From Bacteroidota bacterium (GTDB taxonomy: Bacteria > Bacteroidota > Bacteroidia > JACCXN01), in NCBI GenBank assembly GCA_013696965.1, contig JACCXN010000042.1:1-64000 (forward strand): a stretch of 64,000 nt of DNA, given 5' to 3'. The notes below the pieces were generated by a model that saw only the letters and a program-made list of their open reading frames with translations, did not search any database and was not told where the DNA came from. This document shows positions 1 to 9,587 of the stretch, piece by piece. The number at the start of each line of letters is the position of its first letter. Position 1 is the first letter of the stretch. The translations under genes and the position numbers were made by a program.

Positions 1-9
1 CGTGCCTTT

Positions 10-293
10 ATTTCATATGTATATAATTTGTTTTTTAAAGGTCATATAGTATAGCCATGTTATATTCATTAGCGTTTGTGAACGGTTCGTGCATGGCTAT
101 TTCATATGTATATAATTTGTTTTTTAACTGTCATTTGGTATAGCCATGTTATATTCATTGCTGTTTGTGCACAGTTCGGTGCATGGCTATTTCATATGTA
201 TATAATTTGTTTTTTAAAGGCCATCCCGATTTATCGGGATAGCCATGTTATATTCATTAGTATTTGTGCACTGTTCGTGCATGGCTATTTCAT
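10..293 (-). repeat. Tandem array of three ATGAAAT-bounded units
   Basis: Three tandem units of about 89, 90 and 98 bp start at positions 10, 99 and 189. Each boundary is the 7-mer ATTTCAT (ATGAAAT on the minus strand), and a last copy sits at 287-293. Every unit carries the inverted arms ATAGCCATG and CATGGCTAT. The third unit also carries the perfect hairpin ATCCCGATTTATCGGGAT, which explains its greater length. The array lies just 3' of the minus-strand gene ending at 316. The few bases before position 10 resemble the end of another unit, so the array may continue past the left edge. Related copies lie at 10466-10660 and 47857-47953. The small ORF readable through it is a by-product of the near-multiple-of-3 period. 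Confidence 0.9.
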
Positions 294-315
294 ATTCTTC
301 TGAAGTATTTGAAAT

Positions 316-1104
316 TTATTTTTTCATAAACTGATCCATTTTACTATCAAAATTAATATAGTAAATGCCTTTGGTTAAATTACCCACATCCACATTTAAT
401 GCAAATCCTTTCTTAACAATATTTCCATAGTTGTCATAAATTTCAAACATGGTTTCAGTAGTAAAGACTATTTCTTTAGACACTTTTAAAGGACTGAAAG
501 ACACCTCTGCTGACATTGATCTAAACTTAGTTGTAGGCGAGTATCTTGGTTTACCAGTATAATCTACTTGTTTTACTCTGAATTGGTTTTCTCCTGAATG
601 GGGCGCAACTTTAAATGAATATTCATTTGCTCCTGGCGTTCCTTTGCCTTCAACTTCTCCAACATTTATCCACTTATTCCATCTGTATTGTTCAATAACA
701 AAAGGCAATTTTCCGGTTTCTCCTTTGGTTGACCATTGAACAATATCTTCTTTTTCTATCTTAATATTAACTACCTCAAAAGTGCTTTTTGGTTTTAAAA
801 CCTCTGGGTTAAGTACCTTTGGTTTGCAATCGTCCTTGTGCATAATTTTGACAACTACTGCGGCCCCAAGTTCAAGTTGAAATGAAGAAAAATCAATTTC
901 GAATGCGCTCGAATTCGTTTCATCGGCAGTTACCCTGTCATTAATTCGAACTTCAAAAACACAAAAACCCACACTTGATCCAGCAAAAGGATTTTGAATA
1001 TAAAGATTCTTGCCTTGGTAATTGCCTTCTAAAACTATTACACCGGCTGCTTTTGCGGATACAATTGAAAATACAAGGACGAATATTGTGAAAATTATTC
1101 TCAT
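316..1104 (-). CDS. Secreted protein with T9SS type A-like C-terminus
   Basis: This 262-residue protein starts with a clear signal peptide (MRIIFTIFVLVFSIVSAKA), so export is expected. The middle, roughly residues 110-200, looks like a fibronectin-type beta region ending in an FRVKQVDYTGK strand. The last ~50 residues read EIYDNYGNIVKKG...LTKGIYYINF, the usual pattern of a type A Por secretion sorting domain (a 'Y-D-x-x-G-x-x-V' strand, then 'L-x-x-G-x-Y'). I infer secretion through the type IX system. No catalytic motif was recognised. It is a single-gene unit, with the repeat array immediately 3' of it and a 279-bp gap without genes before the next gene. The specific function is unknown. 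Confidence 0.7.
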   Translation of the reverse strand: MRIIFTIFVLVFSIVSAKAAGVIVLEGNYQGKNLYIQNPFAGSSVGFCVFEVRINDRVTADETNSSAFEIDFSSFQLELGAAVVVKIMHKDDCKPKVLNPEVLKPKSTFEVVNIKIEKEDIVQWSTKGETGKLPFVIEQYRWNKWINVGEVEGKGTPGANEYSFKVAPHSGENQFRVKQVDYTGKPRYSPTTKFRSMSAEVSFSPLKVSKEIVFTTETMFEIYDNYGNIVKKGFALNVDVGNLTKGIYYINFDSKMDQFMKK

Positions 1105-1383
1105 AAAATTAAAAAATCTAAATCGCCCATTATTAGGACATTTTATTTTAAGTATGCAATAATAGGTTCTTCTTTTAAGAATTCAAAGCAAAATTGTAAA
1201 AAAAAATCGACATTTCCATTTTTTTTATAGAAAAAGTTTGGTTTTAGATTACAAATACAACAAATAACATGTTACAAATTAATTGAATAATTATTAATTA
1301 TCCAAAACCATAAAATAAATGCATCAAAATTTGGAATTTTAACTTCCTATTATTAACCTTGCTGTTGATTTATATATGATTTC

Positions 1384-3099
1384 ATGAAAAAGAATATACT
1401 TATACCAATTTTTCTATTGTCCCTTTTATTTTCTTGCACATCACCCTCTGTTGAAGAAAATAAACCTAGATCAGTTAAAGGAAATGTAGTGTATGGTGGT
1501 ACTTTAAGAATCAACAAAAACCGACCCATGATTTCACTTTATCCACCTTATATTACGGATTTAGTGTCTTCACATGTTTCGTCACAAATTTATGAAGGTT
1601 TGGTTAAATTTGATTCTAAAGATCTTTCTATTTTACCCTCTTTAGCAACTAAATGGGAGATTGATTCGAGTGGAACAATTTATACATTTACACTTAAAAA
1701 AGGAGTTTTTTTTCATGATGATCAATGTTTTGCCCAAGGCAAAGGACGTGAATTAAAAGCTTCTGATATTAAATATACATTTGAGTTATTGTCAACTCCA
1801 AGTCCATTTAACCATTCATTTAACTTTACTTTAAAAGGAAAACTAAAAGGAGCGGATGAATTTTATGAATCTTCTGTTTTAGAATCCAAACCCGAACTTT
1901 CAGGTATTAAAGTAATTGATGATTATACATTTCAATTGTTTTTAAATAGTCCGAATTCCACTTTCCTTTACATTCTTGCGAGCCCTTCAATGGTAATACT
2001 TGCAGAGGAGGCCGTAAAACATTATGGCCATATGCTCACCATTGGAACAGGACCCTTTATGTACAGCCAAAATAATAATTCTGGAAATCTTATTCTAACA
2101 AGAAATTCAATGTATCATGGGTATGATGTTCTCGGAAATCAATTGCCTTATCTTGATTCTATAGAATTTAGCTTTATTGAATCAAAAAAAGAAGAGCTTG
2201 TTGCTTTTCAAGCAAAGAAGGTTGATTTGATAATTGGTTTACCTTCTGAATCTATAAGGGAAGTTGTTGAAAATCAGATTGGCGATTTTAAGTTGGACCC
2301 CCCGAATTACATTTTGGACAGATCACTTGAACTAGTAACACAATTTTATGAATTTAACACAACAAATTCAATTTTTAAAGATAAGCGTTTACGCCAGGCA
2401 TTTTCATACGCTGTTGATAAAAATCGCATTTTTAATGATGTGATTTTAGGCGAAGCTTTTGGCCCCGGTATTCATGGAATTTCACCACCATCTTTTATTG
2501 GATATGATATAACTGCTATTAAAGGATATGACTTTGATCCTGAAAAGGCAAGAAAATTGCTTTCGGAGGCAGGATATCCAAATGGAAAAAATTTCCCTTC
2601 AATTAAATTAAGTATATCTTCTGGAGAATCAAAAAATACCGCTGTTGCCTTGGAATTTTCAAGACAAATAAAGAAAGTATTAAATGTAGATATTGAACTT
2701 GAAATTTTGCCTTATTCAACTTTGATAGAAAATTCAAAATATGCTAAAGGGGACATAACGAGATCTGCATGGATTGCTGATTATCCAAGCCCTGAGAGTT
2801 TTCTTTCCATGTTTTATGGAACAGGGGTGCCTTTGTCTAATGATCTTCCTTCTTTTCCAAATACTACCAGGTTTGTAAATACGAAATTTGATAGTTTATT
2901 TCAAGCTGGAGTTAATACTGTGAATCAAAGGGAGAGTTACAACTTTTTTTTAAGAGCGGAACAATTGATGATTGAAGAGGCTCCCGTAATGGTGCTTTGG
3001 TATGACGAAAAATACAGATTGTATCAATCAAATGTCCGTAATTTTCATCCTAATCCAATTAATTATTGGGACTTCTCCCAAGTATATAAGGATAAGTAA
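1384..3099 (+). CDS. Peptide/oligopeptide ABC transporter substrate-binding lipoprotein
   Basis: This 571-residue protein belongs to the SBP_bac_5 (DppA/OppA) family. A lipobox ends at Cys18 (LLFSC), so it should be a lipid-anchored binding protein. Family features are the early 'SHVSSQIYEGLVKFD' segment, the 'LATKWEID...YTFTLKKGVFFHDD' strand pair, and the late 'RLRQAFSYAVDKNRI' helix. Length is normal for the family. The likely substrate is a short peptide, though the family also binds other solutes. No permease gene lies beside it, and the matching double ATPase is about 48 kb away at 50946. A hairpin terminator follows directly, so it is probably transcribed alone. Confidence 0.88.
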   Translation: MKKNILIPIFLLSLLFSCTSPSVEENKPRSVKGNVVYGGTLRINKNRPMISLYPPYITDLVSSHVSSQIYEGLVKFDSKDLSILPSLATKWEIDSSGTIYTFTLKKGVFFHDDQCFAQGKGRELKASDIKYTFELLSTPSPFNHSFNFTLKGKLKGADEFYESSVLESKPELSGIKVIDDYTFQLFLNSPNSTFLYILASPSMVILAEEAVKHYGHMLTIGTGPFMYSQNNNSGNLILTRNSMYHGYDVLGNQLPYLDSIEFSFIESKKEELVAFQAKKVDLIIGLPSESIREVVENQIGDFKLDPPNYILDRSLELVTQFYEFNTTNSIFKDKRLRQAFSYAVDKNRIFNDVILGEAFGPGIHGISPPSFIGYDITAIKGYDFDPEKARKLLSEAGYPNGKNFPSIKLSISSGESKNTAVALEFSRQIKKVLNVDIELEILPYSTLIENSKYAKGDITRSAWIADYPSPESFLSMFYGTGVPLSNDLPSFPNTTRFVNTKFDSLFQAGVNTVNQRESYNFFLRAEQLMIEEAPVMVLWYDEKYRLYQSNVRNFHPNPINYWDFSQVYKDK

Positions 3100-3124
3100 C
3101 TCTATAAATGGAACTTATTGCTTA

Positions 3125-3157
3125 AAAACCTGCTTTATTTTTTATAGCAGGTTTTTT
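3125..3157 (+). terminator. Rho-independent terminator after the binding-protein gene
   Basis: The stem AAACCTGCT pairs with AGCAGGTTT around an AT-rich loop and is followed by a T run. It lies about 25 bp after the stop codon of the substrate-binding lipoprotein gene. Confidence 0.85.
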
Positions 3158-3238
3158 ATTTAATGGTAATTCTTTTCACTATTTTGCGTTAAATAGTAAG
3201 AAAATTAAATTTTTCAACAAAATAAAAATAAAAAAAGC

Positions 3239-3246
3239 TACTTTTG
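3239..3246 (+). promoter_or_regulatory. Bacteroidota -7 element for typA
   Basis: TACTTTTG matches the Bacteroidota consensus TAnnTTTG exactly and lies 30 bp before the typA ATG at 3277, implying a leader of about 25 nt. It also sits just after the terminator of the preceding gene, as expected for a new transcription unit. No strong -33 TTTG is seen. Confidence 0.7.
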
Positions 3247-3276
3247 CAGCCCAATTAAAGAAATTAATAACACAAA

Positions 3277-5085
3277 ATGCAGAATTTAAGAAATATTGCT
3301 ATTATAGCACACGTTGACCACGGCAAGACAACTCTTGTAGATAAAATACTACATCAATGCCAGCTTTTCCGTGAGAATCAACATTCCGGAGAATTAATAT
3401 TAGATAATAATGACCTTGAAAGAGAAAGAGGAATTACTATCCTAGCCAAAAACGTTTCTGTTAGATATAAAGGAAATAAAATAAATATAATTGATACTCC
3501 TGGCCACGCTGACTTTGGAGGCGAGGTTGAAAGAGTATTAAACATGGCGGATGGGGTTCTTTTACTTGTTGATGCTTTTGAAGGACCAATGCCTCAAACT
3601 CGTTTTGTGTTGCAAAAGGCCATTCAAATGGGCCTTAAGCCTATTGTTGTAATTAACAAGGTGGATAAGCCGAATTGCAGACCTGACGAAGTTCAGGATG
3701 GAGTATTTGATCTTATGTTCAATCTAGGTGCCACTGAGGAACAGCTTGATTTCCCAACAATCTATGGTTCTTCTAAAGAAGGCTGGATGAGTACTGACTG
3801 GAAAAATCCAACAACGGATATCACCGCTTTGCTTGATGCTATTTTGGAATCTATTCCTGCTGCGCCTGCTTACCATGGTTCACCTCAAATGCAAATTACC
3901 TCTCTTGATTATTCATCTTTTGTAGGTCGTATTGCTATTGGAAGATTACTTCGCGGAACATTAAATGAAAATATGCCAGTATCTCTTGTTAAAAGAGATG
4001 GAAAAATTGTTAAATCAAGGATAAAAGAACTTTACTTATTTGAAGGCTTAGGAAAGCTGAAAGTAACTCAGGTAAATGCCGGAGAGATATGTGCTGTAAT
4101 GGGTATTGAAGGTTTTGAAATTGGAGATACAATTGCTGATATTGAAAATCCTGAGGCATTAAAACCGATTTCCATTGACGAGCCAACTATGAATATGCTT
4201 TTTACCATAAACAATTCACCGTTTTTTGGTAAGGAAGGTAAGTTTGTTACATCACGCCATCTTAGAGAGCGTTTGAAAAAGGAAACTGAAAAAAACCTTG
4301 CTCTTCGTGTTGAAGATACTGAATCTGCTGATTCTTTTCTTGTTTTTGGAAGGGGGATTTTGCATTTATCGGTGTTAATTGAAACAATGAGAAGAGAAGG
4401 ATATGAATTCCAAGTTGGACAACCTCAGGTTATCATTAAAGAAATTGATGGACAAAAATGCGAACCAATTGAAGCTTTAACCATTGATGTTCCTGAAGAA
4501 TTTTCTGGTAAAGTTATTGAACAGGTAAGTATGCGTAAGGGGGAAATGAAAATCATGGAACCTAAAGGAGATTTGATTCACCTTGAATTTGAAATTCCTG
4601 CAAGAGGAATAATAGGTATGAGGAACAATATCCTTACTGCAACAACTGGCCAAGCAATTATGGCTCATCGTTTCAAAGGATATGAACCTTGGAAAGGCGT
4701 TATTCAAGGCAGAATTAATGGTTCTTTAATTTCAATGGAAAATGGAACGGCTATTCCTTATGCAATTGATAAAATGCAAGACAGGGGAAGATTTTTTGTT
4801 GATCCAACTGAAGAAATTTATACAGGACAAGTTATTGGTGAGAATTCAAGACCTGATGATCTTGTAATAAATATTACCAAAACAAAAAAATTAACTAACA
4901 TGCGTGCATCAGGATCTGATGACAAAGTGAGCATAGCACCTGCTGTTAAGTTTTCTCTTGAAGAAGCACTTGAATATATTCAAAGGGACGAATATGTTGA
5001 AATTACTCCAAAGTCTATGAGACTAAGAAAAATAGTATTGGATGAAAACGAAAGAAAGCGGACACAAAAAAAAATAATGTCATAA
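3277..5085 (+). CDS. typA: Translational GTPase TypA/BipA
   Basis: A 602-residue ribosome-associated GTPase of the EF-G-like family, thought to act in 50S assembly and stress adaptation. The G-domain motifs are all present: P-loop AHVDHGKTT (residues 11-19), switch II DTPGHADF (73-80) and NKVDK (127-131). They are followed by the beta-barrel domain, the EF-G III/V-like domains and the TypA-specific C-terminal domain ending in a basic tail. Length and order match the family. The start is supported by the TAnnTTTG element at 3239 and by the conserved N-terminus (MQNLRNIAIIAHVDHGKT). It is monocistronic, with terminators on both sides. Confidence 0.97.
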   Translation: MQNLRNIAIIAHVDHGKTTLVDKILHQCQLFRENQHSGELILDNNDLERERGITILAKNVSVRYKGNKINIIDTPGHADFGGEVERVLNMADGVLLLVDAFEGPMPQTRFVLQKAIQMGLKPIVVINKVDKPNCRPDEVQDGVFDLMFNLGATEEQLDFPTIYGSSKEGWMSTDWKNPTTDITALLDAILESIPAAPAYHGSPQMQITSLDYSSFVGRIAIGRLLRGTLNENMPVSLVKRDGKIVKSRIKELYLFEGLGKLKVTQVNAGEICAVMGIEGFEIGDTIADIENPEALKPISIDEPTMNMLFTINNSPFFGKEGKFVTSRHLRERLKKETEKNLALRVEDTESADSFLVFGRGILHLSVLIETMRREGYEFQVGQPQVIIKEIDGQKCEPIEALTIDVPEEFSGKVIEQVSMRKGEMKIMEPKGDLIHLEFEIPARGIIGMRNNILTATTGQAIMAHRFKGYEPWKGVIQGRINGSLISMENGTAIPYAIDKMQDRGRFFVDPTEEIYTGQVIGENSRPDDLVINITKTKKLTNMRASGSDDKVSIAPAVKFSLEEALEYIQRDEYVEITPKSMRLRKIVLDENERKRTQKKIMS

Positions 5086-5497
5086 CTATTTAAGTCCTTG
5101 TTATTTTACTCTAAACTAGTAGAATGATTAAATAAGGTTGAAGGAATTGTAATAATAATTAACCGTTTCAAAAGTAAAATTTTGAGACGGTTTTTTAGTG
5201 AATTTTTAACAGCATACAGAAAAGTTAAAAGGGGTTTGAATCGCTGTTTTAATCCATTGAGCATTTTATTTCTAAATACCGATTTAAAAAAATAAGTTGT
5301 AGAAATGGTTAACTCATTTTAAAAATTCAAATTAGAAATTGCAATAAAATTAGCCTAATAGAAATGGTTGGCAAATGCTATTATTCTTAATACTGCTAAT
5401 CAAATCGGTTTTAATTATTAAGGAGTGTGCTTTTTTTTGAAAGTTTTCGAAAAACATCCTTTAGAATAATTTATTTGTTATTCTAAAAGATGTTTTT
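5086..5497. other. Gene-free convergent intergenic region
   Basis: This 412-bp AT-rich stretch lies between the convergent typA and accC genes. It holds the typA terminator at 5161-5196 and a second long hairpin at 5453-5498. I see no ORF with coding character, no tRNA and no recognisable RNA motif in the rest. Confidence 0.7.
5161..5196 (+). terminator. Terminator after typA
   Basis: AACCGTTTCAAAA pairs with TTTTGAGACGGTT (one G-T pair) around a short loop and is followed by TTTTTT. It lies about 75 bp after the typA stop codon. Confidence 0.85.
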
Positions 5498-5498
5498 T
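5453..5498. terminator. Bidirectional terminator at the 3' end of the accC operon
   Basis: AACATC-x-TTTAGAATAA pairs with TTATTCTAAA-AGATGTT around a short loop, giving a stem of about 17 bp. A T run follows on the plus strand (seven T) and on the minus strand (five T). It abuts the accC stop codon and can stop the minus-strand operon, and also read-through from typA. Confidence 0.8.
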
Positions 5499-6838
5499 TA
5501 CTTTTTAATGTCGAAATTCTCTAGGAATTTGGTAGTGTAATTTCCACTGATAAAATCCTCATTTTCCATAAGTTTAATATGAAAAGGGATAGTTGTTTTA
5601 ATTCCTTCGATTACAAATTCACTCAAAGCCCTGTGCATTTTTGCTATGGCCTCTTTCCTGGTTTGAGCAACAGTTATTAACTTGGCAATCATGGAATCAT
5701 AATTTGGAGGTATAGTATATCCAGCATAAATGTGGGAATCAACACGTATTCCATGTCCGCCAGGAGTATGCAATGTTGTTATTTTTCCTGGTGAAGGTCT
5801 AAAATCATTGTATGGGTCCTCAGCATTAATGCGACATTCAATTGCATGCATTTGAGGAAAATAATTTTTTCCGGAAATAGGAATACCTGCAGCCACCAGG
5901 ATTTGTTCCCTTATAAGATCATAATCGATAACCTCTTCTGTTATTGGATGCTCAACCTGAATTCGGGTATTCATTTCCATGAAATAAAAGTTGCGGTGTT
6001 TATCTACAAGAAATTCAACAGTACCTACCCCTTCATAATTTACAGCCGATGCAGCTTTAATAGCAGCTTCTCCCATTGCATGACGCAATTCATCAGTCAT
6101 AAAAGGTGATGGAGTTTCTTCAGCAAGCTTTTGATGCCTGCGTTGAATGGAACAATCTCTTTCAGACAAATGGCATACTTTACCGAATTGATCACCAACA
6201 ATTTGAATTTCAATATGTCTTGGCTCTTCGATATATTTCTCCATGTACATTCCGTCATTTCCGAATGCTGCTGCTGCTTCCTGTCTTGCAGAATCCCATG
6301 CTGCTTCAATATCTTCCTCTTTCCAAACAATACGCATTCCCTTGCCTCCGCCTCCTGCAGTTGCTTTCAAAATAACAGGGTACTTAACTTTTTTTGCTGT
6401 TTTCTTTGTGGTTTCAATATCTGTTAGAATCCCAACAGATCCGGGAACAGTTGGAACACCAGCTTTAATCATTGTGGCTTTAGCTGATGCCTTATCTCCC
6501 ATTCCGTTTATCATTTCGGGAGAAGCTCCAATAAATTTAATTCCGTGTTCCTGGCAAATTTTAGAAAATTTAGCATTTTCTGATAAAAAACCATATCCAG
6601 GATGTATTGCATCGGAGTTTGTAATTTCTGCTGCGGATATAATATTAGGAATCTTTAAATAAGAATCTTTGCTTGGTGCAGGTCCAATACAAACTGCTTC
6701 ATCAGCAAATTTCACATGAAGACTTTCCTTATCAGCAGTTGAATATACAGCTACTGTATGAATACCCATTTCCTTGCAAGTGCGAATTATTCTAAGGGCT
6801 ATTTCTCCCCTATTGGCGATAAGTATTTTTTTAAACAT
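5498..6838 (-). CDS. accC: Acetyl-CoA carboxylase, biotin carboxylase subunit
   Basis: This 446-residue ATP-grasp enzyme carboxylates the biotin of AccB using ATP and bicarbonate, the first half-reaction of malonyl-CoA synthesis. Visible family marks are the N-terminal [20 protein letters not shown], the glycine-rich ATP loop [13 protein letters not shown], the metal/ATP site segment [17 protein letters not shown], and a C-terminal domain beginning [11 protein letters not shown]. The length is normal for AccC alone, with no fused BCCP or carboxyltransferase. It is the last gene of the yceD-rpmF-plsX-fabH-accB-accC operon, 15 bp after accB. A terminator lies directly after the stop. The carboxyltransferase subunits are not in this window. 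Confidence 0.97.
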   Translation of the reverse strand: MFKKILIANRGEIALRIIRTCKEMGIHTVAVYSTADKESLHVKFADEAVCIGPAPSKDSYLKIPNIISAAEITNSDAIHPGYGFLSENAKFSKICQEHGIKFIGASPEMINGMGDKASAKATMIKAGVPTVPGSVGILTDIETTKKTAKKVKYPVILKATAGGGGKGMRIVWKEEDIEAAWDSARQEAAAAFGNDGMYMEKYIEEPRHIEIQIVGDQFGKVCHLSERDCSIQRRHQKLAEETPSPFMTDELRHAMGEAAIKAASAVNYEGVGTVEFLVDKHRNFYFMEMNTRIQVEHPITEEVIDYDLIREQILVAAGIPISGKNYFPQMHAIECRINAEDPYNDFRPSPGKITTLHTPGGHGIRVDSHIYAGYTIPPNYDSMIAKLITVAQTRKEAIAKMHRALSEFVIEGIKTTIPFHIKLMENEDFISGNYTTKFLENFDIKK

Positions 6839-6853
6839 AGAAGAATCTTTTAT

Positions 6854-7330
6854 TTATGCCGGTTCAACTAAAAACAATACCTGGTCATATTCTACAGGCT
6901 TTCCGTCATCTACAAGCACTTTAACAATTCTACCTGCAATATCGGATTCAATTTCGTTAAAAAGCTTCATCGCTTCTATAATGCAAATTACCTTTCCTGG
7001 TTGTATTTCATCTCCCACACTTATAAAAGAAGGCTTGTCTGGTCCTGAAGAACGATAGAAAGTTCCAATCATTGGGGATTTAATAGCAATATATTTACTC
7101 TCATCACTTACAGGAGTAGCCACCGCTGCAGGAGCAGCCTGTGGAGCAGGAGCCTGATGTGAAGCAAGTTGTTGAGGAGCTTGTTGCATCATCTGAACAG
7201 GCGAGGCCATCATTACTTGCTCTGGCTTTGTTTTAATTACTATCTTAAATCCTTTTGTTTCGAGTTCTACTTCAGTCACACCTGATTTGGCGACAAATTT
7301 TATCAGGGCTTGAATTTCATTTATGTCCAT
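6854..7330 (-). CDS. accB: Acetyl-CoA carboxylase, biotin carboxyl carrier protein
   Basis: A 158-residue carrier. The N-terminal part (MDINEIQALIKFVAKSG...) is the usual AccB helix region. It is followed by a flexible Ala/Pro/Gln-rich linker at about residues 45-75 and a biotinyl domain. The biotin attachment site EAMK is intact, with the modified lysine at about residue 122. The domain ends in the typical PVEYDQVLFLVEP strand. It lies between fabH (52-bp gap) and accC (15-bp gap) in the same transcript, so the carrier and its carboxylase are made together. Confidence 0.96.
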   Translation of the reverse strand: MDINEIQALIKFVAKSGVTEVELETKGFKIVIKTKPEQVMMASPVQMMQQAPQQLASHQAPAPQAAPAAVATPVSDESKYIAIKSPMIGTFYRSSGPDKPSFISVGDEIQPGKVICIIEAMKLFNEIESDIAGRIVKVLVDDGKPVEYDQVLFLVEPA

Positions 7331-7382
7331 AATTTTCCTTTAAAAATTTCGGTAAAGATATAAAAATATGCAATGTTGAATC

Positions 7383-8381
7383 CTATTTTGTATCGTAAGC
7401 CCATTTAACATAAATAGCTCCCCAGGTAAAACCACCTCCAAAGGCAGCCAAAACAATGTTGTCCCCTTTTTTTAATTCCTTTTCCCAATCCCATAAGCAC
7501 AGTGGAATTGTTCCAGAAGTTGTGTTACCATATTTTTCAATGTTAAGCATAACCTTTTCCATACCAATGCCCATTCTTTTTGCTGTGGCATCTATAATTC
7601 TTTTATTTGCCTGATGAGGAACAAGAAATGAAACATCATCAGCCTGAAGATTATTCTTTTCCATAATTTCTACCGAAACATCAGCCATTCCTTTAACAGC
7701 AGCCTTAAAAACCGGCTGGCCTTCCTGGAATATAAAATGTTCCTTGGCATTCACTGTCTCAATACTTGCCGGTTTTAACGAACCACCAGCTTTTTGATGT
7801 AAATAAGTTCTTCCAGATCCATCTGATTTTAGTATTGAATCTAAAATCCCAAAGCCCTCATTATTGGGTTCAAGTAAAACAGCACCGCAACCATCACCAA
7901 AAAGGACACAGGTTGTACGGTCGGTGTAATCAACAATAGAGGACATTTTATCTGCTCCAACTATTACCACTTTTTTGTGTTTCCCAGATTCAATGAATTG
8001 AGTTCCGGTTGCAAGTGCAAAAAGAAAGCCTGAACAGGCAGCAGCAAGATCATATCCCCATGCATTTTTGGCACCAACTTTATCACAAATAATATTTGCA
8101 GTAGCAGGAAAAATCATATCCGGAGTAACTGTAGCGCAGATAACCAAATCGATTTCCTCAGGAGAGATTCCTCTTTTTTCACACAGCATTCTTACTGCCT
8201 CAGCTCCCATATCAGAGGTTGCTTTTCCTAATCCCTTTAATATCCTTCTCTCTTTAATTCCGGTTCTTGAAACAATCCAATCCTCAGAAGTATCTACCAT
8301 TGTTTCAAGAATTTTATTAGTCAGTACATAATCTGGCAAATAGCCTTGTACTGCTGTAATAGCAGCTCTAATCTTTGTCAT
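7383..8381 (-). CDS. fabH: Beta-ketoacyl-ACP synthase III
   Basis: This 332-residue thiolase-fold enzyme condenses acetyl-CoA with malonyl-ACP to start fatty-acid synthesis. The catalytic triad can be placed at Cys116 (in AAACSGF), His256 (in VPHQAN) and Asn286 (in YGNTTSG), all in the expected context. The N-terminal signature [16 protein letters not shown] is present. It follows plsX with a 1-bp overlap of coding ends (8381), suggesting translational coupling, and precedes accB. The plsX-fabH pairing is widespread in bacteria. Confidence 0.97.
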   Translation of the reverse strand: MTKIRAAITAVQGYLPDYVLTNKILETMVDTSEDWIVSRTGIKERRILKGLGKATSDMGAEAVRMLCEKRGISPEEIDLVICATVTPDMIFPATANIICDKVGAKNAWGYDLAAACSGFLFALATGTQFIESGKHKKVVIVGADKMSSIVDYTDRTTCVLFGDGCGAVLLEPNNEGFGILDSILKSDGSGRTYLHQKAGGSLKPASIETVNAKEHFIFQEGQPVFKAAVKGMADVSVEIMEKNNLQADDVSFLVPHQANKRIIDATAKRMGIGMEKVMLNIEKYGNTTSGTIPLCLWDWEKELKKGDNIVLAAFGGGFTWGAIYVKWAYDTK

Positions 8382-9319
8382 TATTGAAAAGCTTCTTTAA
8401 TTTTATCTGAAAGGTTTGCATCAGCTATCTCTTTGGATAAAATCAGCATATTTTTAATTGCTAATTCATTGGATATTCCGTGGCCAATTATAACATTGGC
8501 ATTTATCCCTAAAATAGGGGAACCTCCGTAATTTTCATAGTTAAAACGTTCAAAAAATTCATCGGTAATTCCTCTTCGCTTTATCAGGTTATAAAATGCT
8601 TCAGCCTCTTTTAAAATAATGTTACCCGTAAACCCATCACATACCATTACATCAATATCTTCATTGAAAATATCACGGCCTTCAATGTTTCCAATAAAAT
8701 TGAATTCCGTGGTTTCTTTCATCAGTTCATGGGCTGCCTGGGTTAAAAGATTTCCTTTTTTTTCTTCCTCTCCAATATTCATCAATCCCACTCGAGGATT
8801 ATTTATACCAAAAATATGTTTGGCATAAAGAGAACCCAGTAAACCGAACTGATAGAGTACATCGGGTTTGCAATCTGCGTTAGCACCAACATCCAGAATA
8901 ATACCCACTTTGCCATTTTCCTTGGGAAGGGCTGAGGTTATACAAGGCCTGATGACACCGGAAACAGGCTTAACAGAATAAACAGAACCAACAAGCATAG
9001 CACCCGTGTTACCAGCGCTTGCAAAGCTGTTAATTCTTTTTTCTTTCAACATGCTAAAGCCTACGGCAATGCTGGAATCTTGTTTTTTGCTAAATGATTT
9101 TGTAGGGTGTTCTCCCATTTCGATAACTTCTGTAGTATGTACAATTTCAAAGTTATCAGGAGAAACTCCCGAAGCGTTGAGGATTGGAACAAATAAATCG
9201 GCATTACCGATTAATACGATTTTAACCTCAGAAGGGAGTTGCTTAAAAGCAAGAATTGCACCTTTGGTGGTTACCTCAGGTGCAAAATCCCCGCCCATAA
9301 TATCTAGACCTATTTTCAT
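8381..9319 (-). CDS. plsX: Phosphate acyltransferase PlsX
   Basis: A 312-residue enzyme that makes acyl-phosphate from acyl-ACP, feeding PlsY in phospholipid synthesis. The N-terminus [15 protein letters not shown] is the family signature. Other typical segments are [35 protein letters not shown] and [15 protein letters not shown]. It lies between rpmF and fabH on the minus strand, the order seen in many bacteria. Confidence 0.97.
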   Translation of the reverse strand: MKIGLDIMGGDFAPEVTTKGAILAFKQLPSEVKIVLIGNADLFVPILNASGVSPDNFEIVHTTEVIEMGEHPTKSFSKKQDSSIAVGFSMLKEKRINSFASAGNTGAMLVGSVYSVKPVSGVIRPCITSALPKENGKVGIILDVGANADCKPDVLYQFGLLGSLYAKHIFGINNPRVGLMNIGEEEKKGNLLTQAAHELMKETTEFNFIGNIEGRDIFNEDIDVMVCDGFTGNIILKEAEAFYNLIKRRGITDEFFERFNYENYGGSPILGINANVIIGHGISNELAIKNMLILSKEIADANLSDKIKEAFQ

Positions 9320-9382
9320 CTATTTCCCCAATAATGAATAAACGGAAATAAAAATTCCTGGTTTTTATTCAAAAAGGATTAT

Positions 9383-9571
9383 CTATTGTTGTTGCTTTTC
9401 CATTACAACTTTGCCCTTATGGTAAAGTTTTCCTTCATGCCAGTGAGCTCTGTGATAAAGATGTGGTTCACCAGTTGTTGGGCAAAAAGCAATTGTTGGA
9501 GGTACTGCATTATCGTGAGTTCTTCTCTTGTCTCTTCTCGATTTGGAGATCCGGTGTTTAGGATGTGCCAT
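9383..9571 (-). CDS. rpmF: 50S ribosomal protein L32
   Basis: This 62-residue basic ribosomal protein has the conserved L32 opening [17 protein letters not shown]. The region that often holds zinc-binding CxxC pairs in other L32 forms has only a single Cys, so this is probably a zinc-independent version. It lies 16 bp after yceD and 63 bp before plsX, the classic yceD-rpmF-plsX order that couples ribosome and membrane synthesis. Confidence 0.97.
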   Translation of the reverse strand: MAHPKHRISKSRRDKRRTHDNAVPPTIAFCPTTGEPHLYHRAHWHEGKLYHKGKVVMEKQQQ

Positions 9572-9587
9572 TTTATGTTAATTTTAG

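Noticed and set aside
10-293. Possible CRISPR array
   Set aside because: The whole ~90-bp unit is repeated with no unique spacers, and no cas genes are nearby.
106-303. 65-residue plus-strand ORF
   Set aside because: It translates the repeat array; the frame stays open only because units are near multiples of 3.
1105-1383. Possible RNA or regulatory element between the first two genes
   Set aside because: Only AT-rich sequence; no TAnnTTTG match, stable hairpin or tRNA fold could be supported.
6106-6662. Plus-strand ORFs opposite accC
   Set aside because: Antisense shadows of a certain gene; no supporting promoter.
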